Shown: in pieces, positions 32,914-44,210 of the stretch | Layout: each line of letters begins with the position of its first letter | Numbering within the stretch: position 1 is the stretch's first letter | Assembly: GCA_017311185.1 (NCBI GenBank) | Contig: JAESUZ010002694.1 | Coordinates: 372,001 to 436,000 of the forward strand | Direction of reading: 5' to 3' | DNA: 64,000 nt | Source of the DNA: Proteles cristata cristata | Taxonomy: Eukaryota; Chordata; Mammalia; Carnivora; Hyaenidae | Program-made: the position numbers and the translations under genes | The notes under the pieces: generated by a model | The model's input: only the letters and a program-made list of their open reading frames with translations | What the model was told of the DNA's origin: nothing | The model's database searches: none

Positions 32914-33056
32914 TTAGCATTAATTTTGAGAGAGAGACAGATAGAGCAAGAGCGGGAGAGGGACAGAGAGAGAGGGAAACGGAATCTGAAGCAGGCTCTA
33001 GGCTCTGAGCTGTCAACACAGAGCCCAGAGCAGGGCTCAAACCCAAAAACTGCAAG
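32914..33056 (-). mobile_element. Head-truncated SINEC_Fc-type SINE
   Basis: Tail, CT-tract and body are present, but the copy stops after GGGCTCAAACCCAAAAACTG, so the tRNA-like head with box A is missing. A target duplication still flanks it: AATGTCTATTAATATC (from 32895) and AATGTCTATTAGTATT (from 33057). The truncation therefore happened during insertion. Confidence 0.9.
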
Positions 33057-33073
33057 AATGTCTATTAGTATTT

Positions 33074-33864
33074 GATGACACCCAAAAGTATGCAAACATA
33101 TTGCTTGCTCAGTATTCTCTTCTCCAAGTTGAACCTTTTCAGTTTCTTCAGCATTCCAGCTGTTCATGGTGTGGAGATCATAGACATCCTGGTTTCATTT
33201 CCTCATTTTATTTATTGCCTTCAAAATCAGAAGCCAGAAAAGAAGGTCCCCTTCAGCCATGATCTGACCAGCATAGAGTTGAGAAAGAGTCTGACCCTCC
33301 TTGTTTAGGAGAATAAACTTTTATACTTCTGTTATCTGTGGTTATCTGTTATTGGGTTGTGGGATGGGGCGGGGGGAGGATTCAATTATGGACTCAAATT
33401 GATCTTGCCGGCAACCAGAATCCTGAAGGCCTTTGAAAACATGATGCTTTTAAAAATACTTTTGCTACTATTATCAGAAATGTACATGTGTATATATGAT
33501 CATGTATCATCTTCCAACCTCACAACATTCAGATGGAAATGTTAAGAGAACCTAACCCAAAAAAGGAGCAGCCACATATACTATAATAATATACACACTG
33601 CTTACATTCAAGGCAGGGAGCTGTGCCCTGAGAGCTGTGCCCAGGTATCTAGAGGCCCAGGCCATCTGCAATTATTTTGATTCCAGAACAATGAGTATTC
33701 ACTTTGGCACCAGAGGACAGGGCATGTGTAGACAAGGCAGAAAAGTTCCTCTCTGCAAACTTCTGACTCAAACAGGGGCTACTCCCTCAGGACCCACCTA
33801 GCTATACCTACATATCTGCTATTTGGGTGACATTTCATTGTTTATTCATATATTCAGTCTACCA
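33074..33864. other. Unassigned DNA
   Basis: Repeat-poor. It has a short G-rich run (GGGGCGGGGGGAGGA) near 33365. No gene is recognised. Confidence 0.4.
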
Positions 33865-34030
33865 TTTCATTTGATCATTATGATAAATAAGCCTATGAAT
33901 TTGACCATGAAAGAAGAATTATCCCATTTTGTAGAAATAAAGAGATTGGGGTTCCGAAAGATTCATTAAATCACCTGGGAATAGACAGTGATTAACTGCC
34001 ACAATCACATGTAGACTTCCTCCTAAATCA
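33865..34030 (-). mobile_element. MIR element
   Basis: Antisense MIR: 'CATTTCATTTGATCATTATG', 'TATCCCATTTTGTAGAAATA', 'AAGAGATTGGGGTTCCGAAA' and 'AATCACCTGGGAATAGACAG' follow the consensus. Confidence 0.7.
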
Positions 34031-34834
34031 TTTGTCAAGTTAGTAGAATAATGTACTTATTTACTCACCATGAGAGGGAAGTAATTTTAATTAATATAGT
34101 AAATGTTATTGGTGGTACAGGACATGGAGAATATTGAGTCTTGACTAGGTGAATGTTAAAATGTTGATTGGATCAGAAAATGTGAAGAAATAGAAATTCT
34201 GTGTACTAATCCTGTGATCATGACTTCAAATCAACATGCTCTAATCTGGCAAAGATAAACTGATGTTAGCAACCTTAATATAAGTAAATGTTGCTTAATA
34301 CATCCAACATATATTGATTTCCCTATGAGTTTTTCCAAAACCAAAGGTAGCTTTCATAAACCACATCTGGAAATGTTTGAAATGGTAAGCTGATTGACCT
34401 TGAAGGTTTTGAGCAGTATACAGTTGACTGCATAATTATGTTAAATGTGTTGTTGAAGTGCTTGGGAGGTTTTTGTATTTGTTTCATGGAAATAGAGTTC
34501 GATTTAGTGTTTTGCTTTTGTTTTTTGTTAGTTTGTTTCTTTAATCACTTTGACTCCACAACAGTGATGATTCGTTTTGGAATCACAAGACAATATATGT
34601 CATTAAGAAGAAAAGCATGTGTAGACAAGGCAGACACATTCGTATCTCCCTATTATTACCTCCCCAAGGGGACCTTTTGTTTTATTATTGAAAAGACAAG
34701 GGAGCTTGAGAGTTGGAAATGGATACTAAAAGAAAAAAGAAATTACTAAGCAGGACATTTCTGCAACTAGCAGCAAGACCAACTAAAACAAATGGCACAG
34801 TTCACATCTTTTCCTGAGGGTTGGGGATGTGTGT
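34031..34834. other. Unassigned AT-rich DNA
   Basis: About 800 bases. One 103-codon frame (34438-34749) shows no recognisable domain. Confidence 0.4.
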
Positions 34835-34850
34835 ATGCTTTCACTTTTTT

Positions 34851-35070
34851 TTTTTTAATTTTTTTTTTATAGTTTATTTATTTTTGAGACAGAGAGAGAC
34901 AGAACATGAGCAGGGGAGGGGCAGAGAGAGAGGAAGACACAGAATCTGAAACAGGCTCCAGGCTCTGAGCTGTCAGCACAGAGCCTGATGCGGAGCTCGA
35001 ACCCATGAACCATGAGATCTGACCTGAGCCGAAGTCGGATGCTTAACCAACTGAGCCACCCAGGCGCCCC
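34851..35070 (-). mobile_element. SINEC_Fc-type SINE
   Basis: Long T-rich tail side, near-consensus body, head ending CCACCCAGGCGCCCC. Duplication ATGCTTTCACTTTTTT (34835-34850) and ATGCTTTTACTTTTTT (35071-35086). Confidence 0.95.
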
Positions 35071-35087
35071 ATGCTTTTACTTTTTTT

Positions 35088-35839
35088 AACTTACTTAACT
35101 TGTTTTAACTTACCTTGAGTGTAGACTTTGGCTTTGTTTCTTTGTGTGTGGTGTTTTGGTTTTTTTTGTTTGTTTGTTTCGTTTGTGCTGGTACATTGAG
35201 TCAACAAAACATAAGGAATGCTCCCTTTTTATCTAGAAGAAATATGCTTTCTCTTTCTACTAGAGTTCAGAGGAAGGAAAAGGCAGAAAATGCATATCAT
35301 GCTGAAGCACAGCTGGGATTTATCCTGTGGCCCAACCTGAGGCTACAGTTAGTATTTTAATTGTATACTTTCTGCTCTGAGCAATAAAAGGCAATTCTGC
35401 TATATTACTCAGAAAATCACTCACTTATTGCATTTTAATTAACTCGAAGATTCTGGAGAAAAGGTAGGACTTGGTAATCAAATAATTTATTTTCTAGATA
35501 AAATGTAGTTTGGAGAAATCATATTTTTTCTTGTTAGGTTTTTCCTTGGAGGACATTTCAGAGTTTTAGATATTCATACTGAAGATGCAGTGACTTTCTT
35601 TGGCTTAAGGAACCTTCCAATTTTTTTTATGTTTCAATTTAAACATAAATTTTTGTAACTTTTTAAAAATTTACACTGCTGATGATCACCACTTTAACCT
35701 GGTTTAGCATCTTAACACGTGGTCAGCAATTTTTGGCCAAAAGTAAGAGAATGCAGCTTCTTCGTGATGTTGCTGGAAATTGGGGCATCAATCACAGAAA
35801 TGCAGGGGAGGAAAATCATTTTCCCTCCATGCTGCTAGG
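35088..35839. other. Unassigned DNA
   Basis: AT-rich with T runs. No recognised repeat family or gene. Confidence 0.4.
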
Positions 35840-36600
35840 TTCTTAGCTGAGACCACCTTGTAATAAAAAGATTCACAAGAGAAAAACAAGGAGAAGTTTA
35901 TTAAACAAATTTAAGAACAAGTTTACACCCAGGAGAACTAAGTGTCTCCCAGAAAGGGCTCAAGCCAACCCCTTCAATACTGTCTCCCGCTGAAGACAGA
36001 AGATGTTGGGATGGGGAGGGGCAGTTAAAGGAGGTGGCCAGGCAAAGCACATGAGCTAGGTATGGTTTTATGTAGATCTGTCCCTTGATTTCACCGTTGA
36101 TAGGAGTTTCCAGAGATTTAGCTCTCTCTGTCGTCCTTACAGGTGGTGATTTCATTTACCGACATAAATGCCTCTTCCAAAGGGTAACTTTTTCTCAGAT
36201 TTCAGAACCTCCCTACCTTTGATGTTTCTTAATAACCAGCACAAGATCATCTTTACACCAAAGGGACATGTCTTGGGGCGGGAAACTTTCTTGCCCACTC
36301 TATCTCGAGAGGGTTTTTATAAACACTTTTGCTTTAATAAATGTTCCTGCTTCTGTCACTTGTCCACTGTGCTGCATGGCTGTCCTTCAATCCTTTCTCA
36401 TGGCAAGACCAAGAGCCTCAGTGACAGCTTGGGGCTGGGCTGGGTGGGGGTCCCGAGGTGCAGGTCTCCCCAGTCCACCGGCCACACTAATGGCGGTTTC
36501 ACCCTCCCCCAGGAGTCGAACTTTAGCCCAGTAATCATGGAATTTCCTGACCAGCCCTGGTGAGGTCATCTCGCTGAAAGGCCCTTCTGTTCTCCAGAGG
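35840..36600. other. GC-richer block, possibly LTR-derived
   Basis: About 760 bases distinct from the AT-rich flanks. Around 36312-36345 the order TTTTTATAAACACTTTTGCT then TTTAATAAATG looks like a TATA-like box or poly(A) signal pair of a class I LTR. GTGGGGGTCCCGAGGTGCAG (36445-36465) would suit a downstream leader. I cannot name a family or set ends. A 131-codon open frame (36168-36563) has no recognisable domains. Confidence 0.3.
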
Positions 36601-36919
36601 AAGGTGACCTGAAATAACCCTTTTTTCCTTTTTTCCTTGGTGTCTTCCTGGTTCCAACTTCCTCTCTGCCCTTAAAACCTTCCATTTTGTACAACAACTC
36701 GGAGCTTTCTTCCACTTGCTAGATGGGATGCTGCCTGATTCAGGAGTAGTTCAGTAAAGCCACTTAGATCTTCATGTTTTCCCACAAGGATTTTGTTCTT
36801 TAATATGAACAAACAAATAAAACTAAATAATCGTAAACTTGAATAAATAATACCAAACTATTGTACAAAAATTATTTTCCTTTTAAGGAGAGTCTTTAAA
36901 AAAATCTTTGTAGTTTTCT
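36601..36919. other. Unassigned DNA
   Basis: Short AT-rich interval. Nothing recognised. Confidence 0.4.
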
Positions 36920-37132
36920 TTTTGATAAAATATTTTTTTAATGTTTTTATCCCCTTTTAAGACAGAGCACTAGCAGGGGAAGGGCAGAGAGAGGGAGACA
37001 CAGAATCTGAAGTAGGCTCCAGGCTTTGAGCTGTCAGCACTGAGCACAACATGGGGCTCCAACTCACAAATCTCGAGATCATGACCTCAGGCAATGTAAG
37101 ACACTTAACCGACTGAGCCACCCAGGCACCCC
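36920..37132 (-). mobile_element. SINEC_Fc-type SINE
   Basis: Reverse copy with head ending CCACCCAGGCACCCC. Diverged duplication AATCTTTGTAGTTTTC (36903-36918) and AGACCTTTGTACTTTC (about 37133-37148). Confidence 0.92.
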
Positions 37133-37148
37133 AGACCTTTGTACTTTC

Positions 37149-38011
37149 GATGTCTTCAGAGCACAAATATATCATACATGAATAAGAAGGTAGTGGATAT
37201 CATTAACTGTAGTAATTCCAATGTAATTGAATGTAATTCTAATTTAAAGTCATTCTAATACGGTGATAGTACATTTATGAAATGTGTATTTTGTTTTGTG
37301 ATACATCTTTTATTGTTAAAGCTATTTTTGCTGAGAAAGAGACATAGCTTTGTTTTTAGTTCATAATTAGAAAAAACATTTTCCGAGTTGAGGTTTGAAT
37401 TTCTTGTGCGTTACACAGCCATAAGTAGGTTCTTCATTAGCTTACCCATTCTATTCAGTGCTGGAAAATTTGCTTAGCCACAGGTATTGATGGCCAGATG
37501 GAAATGCAAGGTTTAAATGCTCTTATCCCTACTCTCTTTCTGAATTGAGTTTTCCTCCTAAGTATTTTCTTCCATCATTAAGCATTTCTAAGCATTTTCT
37601 TTGACTAGAGAAGTGTCCTGCTGCTCTTCCCTATAAAGGAAGAATGTGAAACTCTAATTCCAGTGAAAGTTGGAGTTTTCCTAAAGCCCAGTGTGCATTT
37701 TTTCCTTTGTTCTAGTTGAATATGTTATTTTGCTGAATGTTCTAGCAGACAATAAAGATCAGGGAAACAGGTAGTTTTTGTTTGTTTTCGGGAATGGAAA
37801 AGTAATTTTGCTGCAGTCATTCAGTTTGTTGTTTCAGGTTATAAAATATCGTAATATCTTGCTAAGATAAAGAATATATAGTCACCTGTCAGATGAAATA
37901 GTGAAACTATCCAGTCAGTGCACCCTTAAAAAAGATATACTTTTACCTGTTTAAATGTAAATATAGAAACAAAGTTTTAAAAAATAATCAGCTTCTTGGT
38001 AAAACTTTAAT
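37149..38011. other. Unassigned, repeat-poor DNA
   Basis: About 860 bases of AT-rich unique-looking sequence. No repeat or gene recognised. Confidence 0.4.
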
Positions 38012-38025
38012 ATTAAAGTTAATAA

Positions 38026-38206
38026 GGATACCTGGGTGGCTCAGTAGGTTGAGTGTCCAACTTTAGCTCAGGTCATGACTTCATAGTTCGTGAGTTCAAG
38101 CCCCACATCGGGTTCTATGCTGACAGCTTAGAGCCTAGAGACTCCCTCTCTGTTCCTCCCCTGCTTGTGTGCTCTTTCTCTCTCAAAAAATAAACATTAA
38201 AAAAAC
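38026..38206 (+). mobile_element. SINEC_Fc-type SINE
   Basis: Head GGATACCTGGGTGGCTCAGT. The 'GCCTGCTTCGGATTCTGTG' segment is missing (GAGCCTAGAGACTCCCTC). It is flanked by a perfect 14-bp duplication ATTAAAGTTAATAA (38012-38025 and 38207-38220). Confidence 0.95.
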
Positions 38207-38444
38207 ATTAAAGTTAATAAACTTTAACTCATATAAATGTAATAGCTGTATTAAAATAGACGTACATATTATTTTCATAATCGTTGTTCTTGTGGTATTG
38301 AGATTTATAAGGAAACTATATATTTGTTTGTTCAATGTCCAAAATATATTTCTCCTATGCATTTGGTCTTCCTCTACAGTTCCTGGCTCACAATCCCAAA
38401 GCGCCTGGAATTTACTAAGTGTTAAGAGTGATTAAGTTGTCTTT

Positions 38445-39130
38445 TGTTGTGTTAATGAGGTGACTTTGAGAAAGCCTCCAGGGATAGGGGTGGTTGCCAG
38501 TGGAGCAGACCCAGGACCATGTGATTAGAGAATTGGGAATTTCAGCCCCACCCCCAGACCTTCAGGGAGGGATTGGGAGGATAGAGATGAAGTTCAATCA
38601 CCTATGATCAATGATTTGATTCATCATGCCTACTTAATGAAGCCTCCATAAAATCTCAAAAGGACAGGTTCAAAGAGCCTCCAGGTTGGTGAACTCATGG
38701 AGATATTGGGCTAGAGATGACCCTTAAGAGGGCTTGGCAGCTCCCCAATTTGCCACCATATTTTGCTCCGTGCGTCTTCCATCTGGCTGTTTCTGAGTTA
38801 TATCCTTCTATAACAAACTGGTGATCTAGTAAGCAAAATTTTCTCTGAGCTCTGTGAGCAGCTCTAGCAATTAATTTAACCCATAGAAAGGAGTGTGGGA
38901 ACCCCTGGTTTATAGCCAGTTGGTCAGAAGTACAGAGAATAACTTCAGCATGCAGCTGGCATCTGAAGGTAGAGGGCAGTCTGCTAGGACTGAACCCTAA
39001 ACCTGAGGAGTCCGATGCTGTGTCAGTGAAGATCGTGTCAAGGTTGAATTGAATTCTAGGACACCTATCTGTAGTCCAGAGAATTACTTGTTGGAGGTGG
39101 GGGAAAACCCACCACATTGGAACTGGGTGC
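38445..39130 (+). mobile_element. Solo LTR of an endogenous retrovirus
   Basis: LTR-type order in plus sense: 'GAAGCCTCCATAAAATCTCA', 'AAGGACAGGTTCAAAGAGCC', 'CTATAACAAACTGGTGATCT' (degraded AATAAA region), 'TCTGAGCTCTGTGAGCAGCT', 'TTTATAGCCAGTTGGTCAGA', 'TGTCAAGGTTGAATTGAATT' and 'GTGGGGGAAAACCCACCACA', then an end near ...CAGAACA. No gag, pol or env sequence adjoins it, so it is a solo LTR left by recombination. I recognise the family type but not the exact name. The 140-codon antisense frame is not a gene. Confidence 0.65.
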
Positions 39131-39462
39131 AGAACAAAAGAATTCTGAAAATAAGATGTCTAAAAAATAAGGCAACAATGGTGATGTAATTAAAATATTT
39201 CCTTCAGGCTATACATTGAGCTATTAAGAATAATTCAAATTGAAACATAATGATTTTTTAGTATAGTCCTATATTATTATTTCCTTTATAGAATTTCATA
39301 GGCTTTATAAAAGCAGTGGTGTGCACAGGTAGAAATGAAAACAAAGAAAACACGTGACCCTTTTTGGAATTGAACTACTTTCATTTGAATCAACATGTAT
39401 TTTTGTGGTAAGATGGAAAGATAGTACTTGAGAAAATTTTGTTAATTAAAAAAAGCAGTTGA

Positions 39463-39673
39463 GGGGTGCCTGGGTGGCTCAGTAGGTTAAGCATCTGACT
39501 CTTGATTTTGGCTCAGGTCGTGATCTGTCAATGTTGTGAGTTCGAGCCCCATGTCATACTCTTCGCTGACTATGCAAAGCCTGCTTGGAATTCTCCCTCT
39601 CTCTCTGTCACTCTCAAAATTAATAAATAGACATAAGTGAATGAATGAATGAATGAATGAATGAATAGAATTT
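39463..39673 (+). mobile_element. SINEC-type SINE with (GAAT)n tail
   Basis: Variant with 'GACTCTTGATTTTGGCTCAG'. The A-rich tail has become a GAAT tetranucleotide repeat (about 39637-39667). Perfect duplication AAAAAGCAGTTGA at 39450-39462 and 39674-39686. Confidence 0.93.
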
Positions 39674-39965
39674 AAAAAGCAGTTGAATAATTTATAACTT
39701 CCTAAATATTCATCACAAAGTTGATGTGAGATCAGTACTCTGGGGCTGCCCACTCCCACCGCCGCACTCTGTATTCAGGGAGTTTAAAGCTCTCACATCC
39801 TATTCCAGGTATCTCTTGTCACCACCAGGGCTATAATGACCTGAAGAGAGAAGGCAACATAATTTCTGGTAGCTAGTGCAATGGTGGCCGCCCACATTTG
39901 ACAGGAGCCATGTTGACAGTCACGTGAGAGGCACCAAGCTCTCTGCCAGGCTCTCCGTGTTTTAG

Positions 39966-40150
39966 ACCAGCAGATCTCAAGTGTTACTGTGTGTCAGAAC
40001 CAGGTGGAGGGCAGGGAAAACCAGGCTGCTCACCTCCATTCCACAGACTTTCTTGACTCAGCCGGTCTGGGGTGTAGTCTAAGAATGTACATTTCAAAGA
40101 GGTTTCTGGGTAATGCTTACAGTGCTGAATCAGGGACTAGGCTTTGAGGA
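39966..40150 (+). mobile_element. MER5A-like hAT-Charlie element
   Basis: 'CCAGCAGATCTCAAGTGTTA', 'GTGTCAGAACCAGGTGGAGG', 'GACTCAGCCGGTCTGGGGTG', 'TAAGAATGTACATTTCAAAG' and 'CTGGGTAATGCTTACAGTGC' match the MER5A/B consensus in order. Non-autonomous, no ORF. Confidence 0.7.
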
Positions 40151-40275
40151 TGTTGTCAACAGTTAACCCACACCCACTCACTACACTCTGAGTCGGTCAT
40201 CCCCTTATTTTACAGGTGAGGAATCTGAGCGCCAGAGTCCTGAGTTCACAGACTACCCTGTGACTCCTAAAGAGG
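40150..40275 (-). mobile_element. MIR fragment
   Basis: 'CCCCTTATTTTACAGGTGAG' then 'GAATCTGAGCGCCAGAGTCC' is the antisense MIR core. The ends are indistinct. Confidence 0.5.
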
Positions 40276-41520
40276 CACCTGTTACGGTGATCTCTGAAAC
40301 CACACCATCAGCTTCAAAGTGAGCCAATGATGTCAAAATACCCTAAAGTCAGTGAACATCTGGTTGTGGAGAGAATGAGGCCGTTCGACATCTTGTTCCT
40401 CTGTCCTGCAGTGGAATGGGAATCTCATTCACTGTTTAATTTGACCAGTGGAGATAATTACTTGGCCCTTTAAATAGAAAATTACCTCATTCTTAATAGC
40501 TTGTGGATGTGAATTAGCCAGGTAATTTCACTGTGAGGAATACCTTGCAGGAAATGTTGGGTAGGATTAAGCATTGATTCTATAAAGAAAGTACCTCTGG
40601 TCATATTTTGCATAGTTGACTGTTTGGATTAGCTAACAGGTTGGAGAATTCATGGATCATTTCTGTCAGGGTCATGAATGTTCAGCACACGCTTAGCAGC
40701 CCATCACTGGGGGATACTAAAGATACTGAAACACATTTATTCCTGAGAAAGATATACTTCAGTTATATTTAAATATCTCACAGTTTAACTCTCACATGTA
40801 GAATGAATCCCTATCAATCATATATATTCTGATTGAAAAAAAAATCTCAGTGTAATTACATTTAGACTTGTGCAATTATAATCATCTGTGTGATTATGAT
40901 TGAGTTGAATTTTGTAATTCAGTTAGTTCATAAATAACTTCTTTTCCCCCTCCATAACCTGGCATATGAAAAATCACAGTCTAGCCCTTAACAAAAGCCT
41001 TTATGAAATGAATTAAGTAGAAATTAATTAATCAAAATTACAAGAATCCAGTTGTTCTATGACTCGTTCAAGCATAAAACTTTTTACTAAGCCAGTGATG
41101 GCCTTTACCAAATTAAAAGATCATTAGCCTGATTTCATACACAAAAATATATATGTAAAGAACATACCTATACAGACTTAAATATTCAGTGCAAGGCGAA
41201 AACAAATAATATGACATCTCCATGAAATGTTTACACCGTAATTTTTTAAACAGGTGATAAGGTGAAAACCTGTTCCCTTTTTGTAGATTGGAAACTTTTA
41301 ATGTCATGTACCGAGCAAGTCTTAATCACATAATTACACCAAGTTTAGCACTAGGTTTCTCAGCTCTGCATTCACGATTAATGTGTGGTGAATCATGGAG
41401 TATTAGCCGTTTTGTGTCCATGCTGGTTATTAATCTGTAGATTCCCATATAACTAGGTAAATGTTGGACCTAAGCCCCCGAGCACCCAAACCTCTACCAC
41501 TCCCATATATGCAGCCTTGG
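40276..41520. other. Repeat-free AT-rich block
   Basis: About 1.25 kb with no recognised transposon remnants, unusual for this window. Many ATTA/TAAT homeodomain-type cores cluster at 40850-41050 and 41310-41400. Candidate conserved non-coding DNA, inferred from composition and absence of repeats. Confidence 0.4.
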
Positions 41521-42749
41521 CTCCTTTTGAAGAGAGAGGATATCGTCTTAGCTAACATGTTGGTGTCAGTAAAGGTTGAAATTTTTGCTGGAAGGTGAAT
41601 AAAAGCCCTTCAGAAAAATGGTACTCGAGTGTGCTCTCAGTCCCACATTGTGTACACTGCTTCAGTGAAGTTTGAGAAAAATGTCTTCACAAAACAGCAT
41701 AGGGAAAAACTGGTATGGGCAGCCTCAAACCCCCCTCCTTCCCCAGAAACATTGAGAAGCAGGCAGAACGGTCAGAACCAGTTTGTCAGAACTCCGGAAA
41801 TTGGCAATGGTTTACAGCAACCAAGTGAACAAAAAAATTAAGAAAGAGGCACAAAAAGATCACGCGACAGCTTTGTGGCACTTCTGCCCAGCTTGTGCTT
41901 GCCCTCCCTCCTCCCGGACAGGCAGCCTGTGCTCCCTGGTTCTGGAGGGGGCAGAGCAGGCCTGATTTGTAATCATGTATGTTTGTCTGTTCCGCTGGAA
42001 CCTGTCTGCAGGACGGCCTGAGGACTGACACAAGACGACTGTCACTGCTTTACCTGTCCTGGAACTCGCTAGGGGAGGAAAAGCAGTGGGCATTGCCAGA
42101 AAGCTTCATTAAGGCAAATGAACCGCCCCGCCCCCATGGCTGTCTGGGTAAAAGACCAGAGTTGAGACATAGCATAGACAGCCTGGAGCTTGGGAGGGAA
42201 AGGTAAGGAGAGAGTTTCTTTGGCACCTGTATCCTGAGGAGTTTAAAAAGCTAACACATGTCCAAGGCATATGACGTGGCTAGAAAAGAAGGGAGAACCC
42301 CTAAGCTTTCACAAATATCAAGTCAAAATAAAGATTTACTCTTGTGTTTTCTCTATGAGTTTTAAGTTTTTAAATCTTACCATTAAGTCTGTGATTAATT
42401 TTAACTTTATCTTTCTGTATGCTCTGAGATAGGGGTCCAGTATTAAATTTAGAATTTTCTAAAACCTTTCCAACCTAGGTACTTGGTGGAGCATCACATC
42501 CTAAACTCAATGGCTACTAAATCAGAATCCACACGTCTATATTAACCTTCAATTATAGTTTCCTCCAATGTCCATCTTCTTTGTTGAGTCTATCAGCCAC
42601 CCTCATCCTGCCTGATTACATGGTGGAGTCATGATGATCTCTTTTCTCATTATTCTAATCCAGTTCATTGCCAAAGTATTTGGAATCTGTTTGCAGAATA
42701 TCATGGGGACTCTTCTTGCCTCTGAATTCATGCCATTCTTCCAACTCAG
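41521..42749. other. GC-richer unassigned block
   Basis: Less AT-rich than its flanks (notably 41860-42220), with no recognised repeat family. Holds the candidate exon at 42012-42202. The region could also be the interior of an old LTR element that I do not recognise. Confidence 0.4.
42012..42202 (+). other. Candidate unannotated exon (hypothetical)
   Basis: Preceded by a pyrimidine-leaning stretch and an acceptor-like CTGTCTGCAG (42002-42011). Followed by a donor-like AAG|GTAAGG (42200-42208). The 191 bases between are open in one frame (starting D-G-L-R-T-D-T-R-R-L) and hit a stop only in the intron-side TAA of the donor. I recognise no domain. Splice-like motifs arise by chance, and without conservation or RNA evidence this is only a suggestion. 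Confidence 0.2.
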
Positions 42750-42764
42750 AACTCCAGAAGTTCT

Positions 42765-42987
42765 GGGGCGCCTCGATGGCTCAGTCGGTTGAGCATCCAA
42801 CTTCGGCTCAGGTCATGATCTCACAGTTCGTGGGTTCGAGCCCCACGTCAGACTCTGTGCTGACAGCCAGCTCAGAGCCTGGAGCCTGTTTCAAGATTCT
42901 GTGTCTCTCTCTCTGACCCTCCCCTACTCACGCTGTCTCTCTCTCTCTCTTTCTCAGAAATAAATAAAAAACATTAAAAAAAAAAAA
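42765..42987 (+). mobile_element. SINEC_Fc-type SINE, young
   Basis: Head GGGGCGCCTCGATGGCTCAG, intact box B GGGTTCGAGCCCC, 'CCAGCTCAGAGCCTGGAGCC', 'CTGACCCTCCCC' and GAAATAAATAAAAAACATTA plus a long A run. Perfect 15-bp duplication AACTCCAGAAGTTCT (42750-42764 and 42988-43002). Confidence 0.96.
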
Positions 42988-43086
42988 AACTCCAGAAGTT
43001 CTTCCACGAATCATTGCCATAAATCTGTTACTGCCAGATTCACTTCTCTCCTACACTGGTAGCAACTATTAAAACTCCAGCCTTAG

Positions 43087-43294
43087 GGGTGCCCGGGTGG
43101 TTCAGTCAGTTAAGCATCTGACCCTTGGTTTTGGCACAGGTCATGATCTCACAGTTCATGGGTTCAAGCCCCGTATTGGGCTCTTCACTGATAGCATGGA
43201 GCCTGTTTGGGATTCTCTCTCTCCCTCCCTCTCTCTGCCCCTCCTCTGCTTTCTATCTCTCTCAAAGCTAAATAAATAAACATTTAAAAAAAGA
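43087..43294 (+). mobile_element. SINEC-type SINE
   Basis: Variant with 'GACCCTTGGTTTTGGCACAG' and 'GAGCCTGTTTGGGATTCTC'. The tail is CTAAATAAATAAACATTTAA. Diverged duplication CTCCAGCCTTAG (43075-43086) and TTCCAGGCTTAA downstream. Confidence 0.93.
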
Positions 43295-43309
43295 AAATTT
43301 CCAGGCTTA

Positions 43310-44200
43310 AAATGCTTCAATGTCTGTAGAATAAAAGCATGTTTCCCTGGCATTTGGTCCTCTCTTGTTTTCTAATTTCAACTCACTTTTCCATCTTTCC
43401 ACCTCCTGTATCTAAGCTTAATACACCCCAGTTTTTGGATAGTTTTAACAAATCTACCACTAGAATTTGGATTGTTTTTTCTGTTTACATGGATTACTTC
43501 CCATTATGGTTAACTCCTTTTTCTAATCCTACTCTTTCCTATAATCTCTGACAAAGGTGATGCTTCATCTCTGAAAATTGTCCAAATAAGTTTGGCTGAA
43601 AGGTCTCAATATTATTATTGTATTTTTTTAATATTTGCTTATTTACCCCCTTCTTCTGTCCTTGATTCTGTGGACTTCTCATGTGGTACCATCAGCTTCT
43701 GCTTGGCCGTGTAGAGTAACTGCTTGGATGGGTTTGATGCCACTACTCCCTCACAAAGTCCTTCAGAATTCAATCTGCATACAAACTACCATTTCCACCC
43801 CTATTTCCAAGATAGTATTTTGAAATAATATGCCAACCGCACACTATGCATTAAGCAAAGAACAATTCTGTGCTCAGCATATGGATTGTTCCTCAAAGAG
43901 GTGAAATTACTAGAGAAATACCTTCATCATTTCAGTGATGTTAGAATAAGCCAGCAGAAAGAGCTATCCCTCCAACATTTCTGCTGTTCAGATGGTAAAA
44001 GTGATCTTCAATCACTTGCCCTACTCTGGCCACATTTATCAGATGTTCTGCCTGCATGTGAGGGGAACTCTCTGTAAGCAAATACTCATCTTCAAATAGG
44101 GAAAGTGCAGAGTCCCAGCTAGAGATCAAGGAGGAGACACGTGCATACCTGTATATTAAAAGCCAGTCGTGGAAATGGCTCTATTGCTCTAACACTGGAG
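43310..44200. other. Unassigned DNA
   Basis: About 890 bases between SINEs. No recognised repeat family or gene. Confidence 0.4.
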
Positions 44201-44210
44201 TCAAATTTCT

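Noticed and set aside
36168..36563. 131-codon plus-strand frame
   Set aside because: No recognisable domain. It crosses the putative LTR-like signals and is reported as part of that block instead.
38695..39117. 140-codon minus-strand frame
   Set aside because: It runs antisense through a solo LTR and has no retroviral or host domain.
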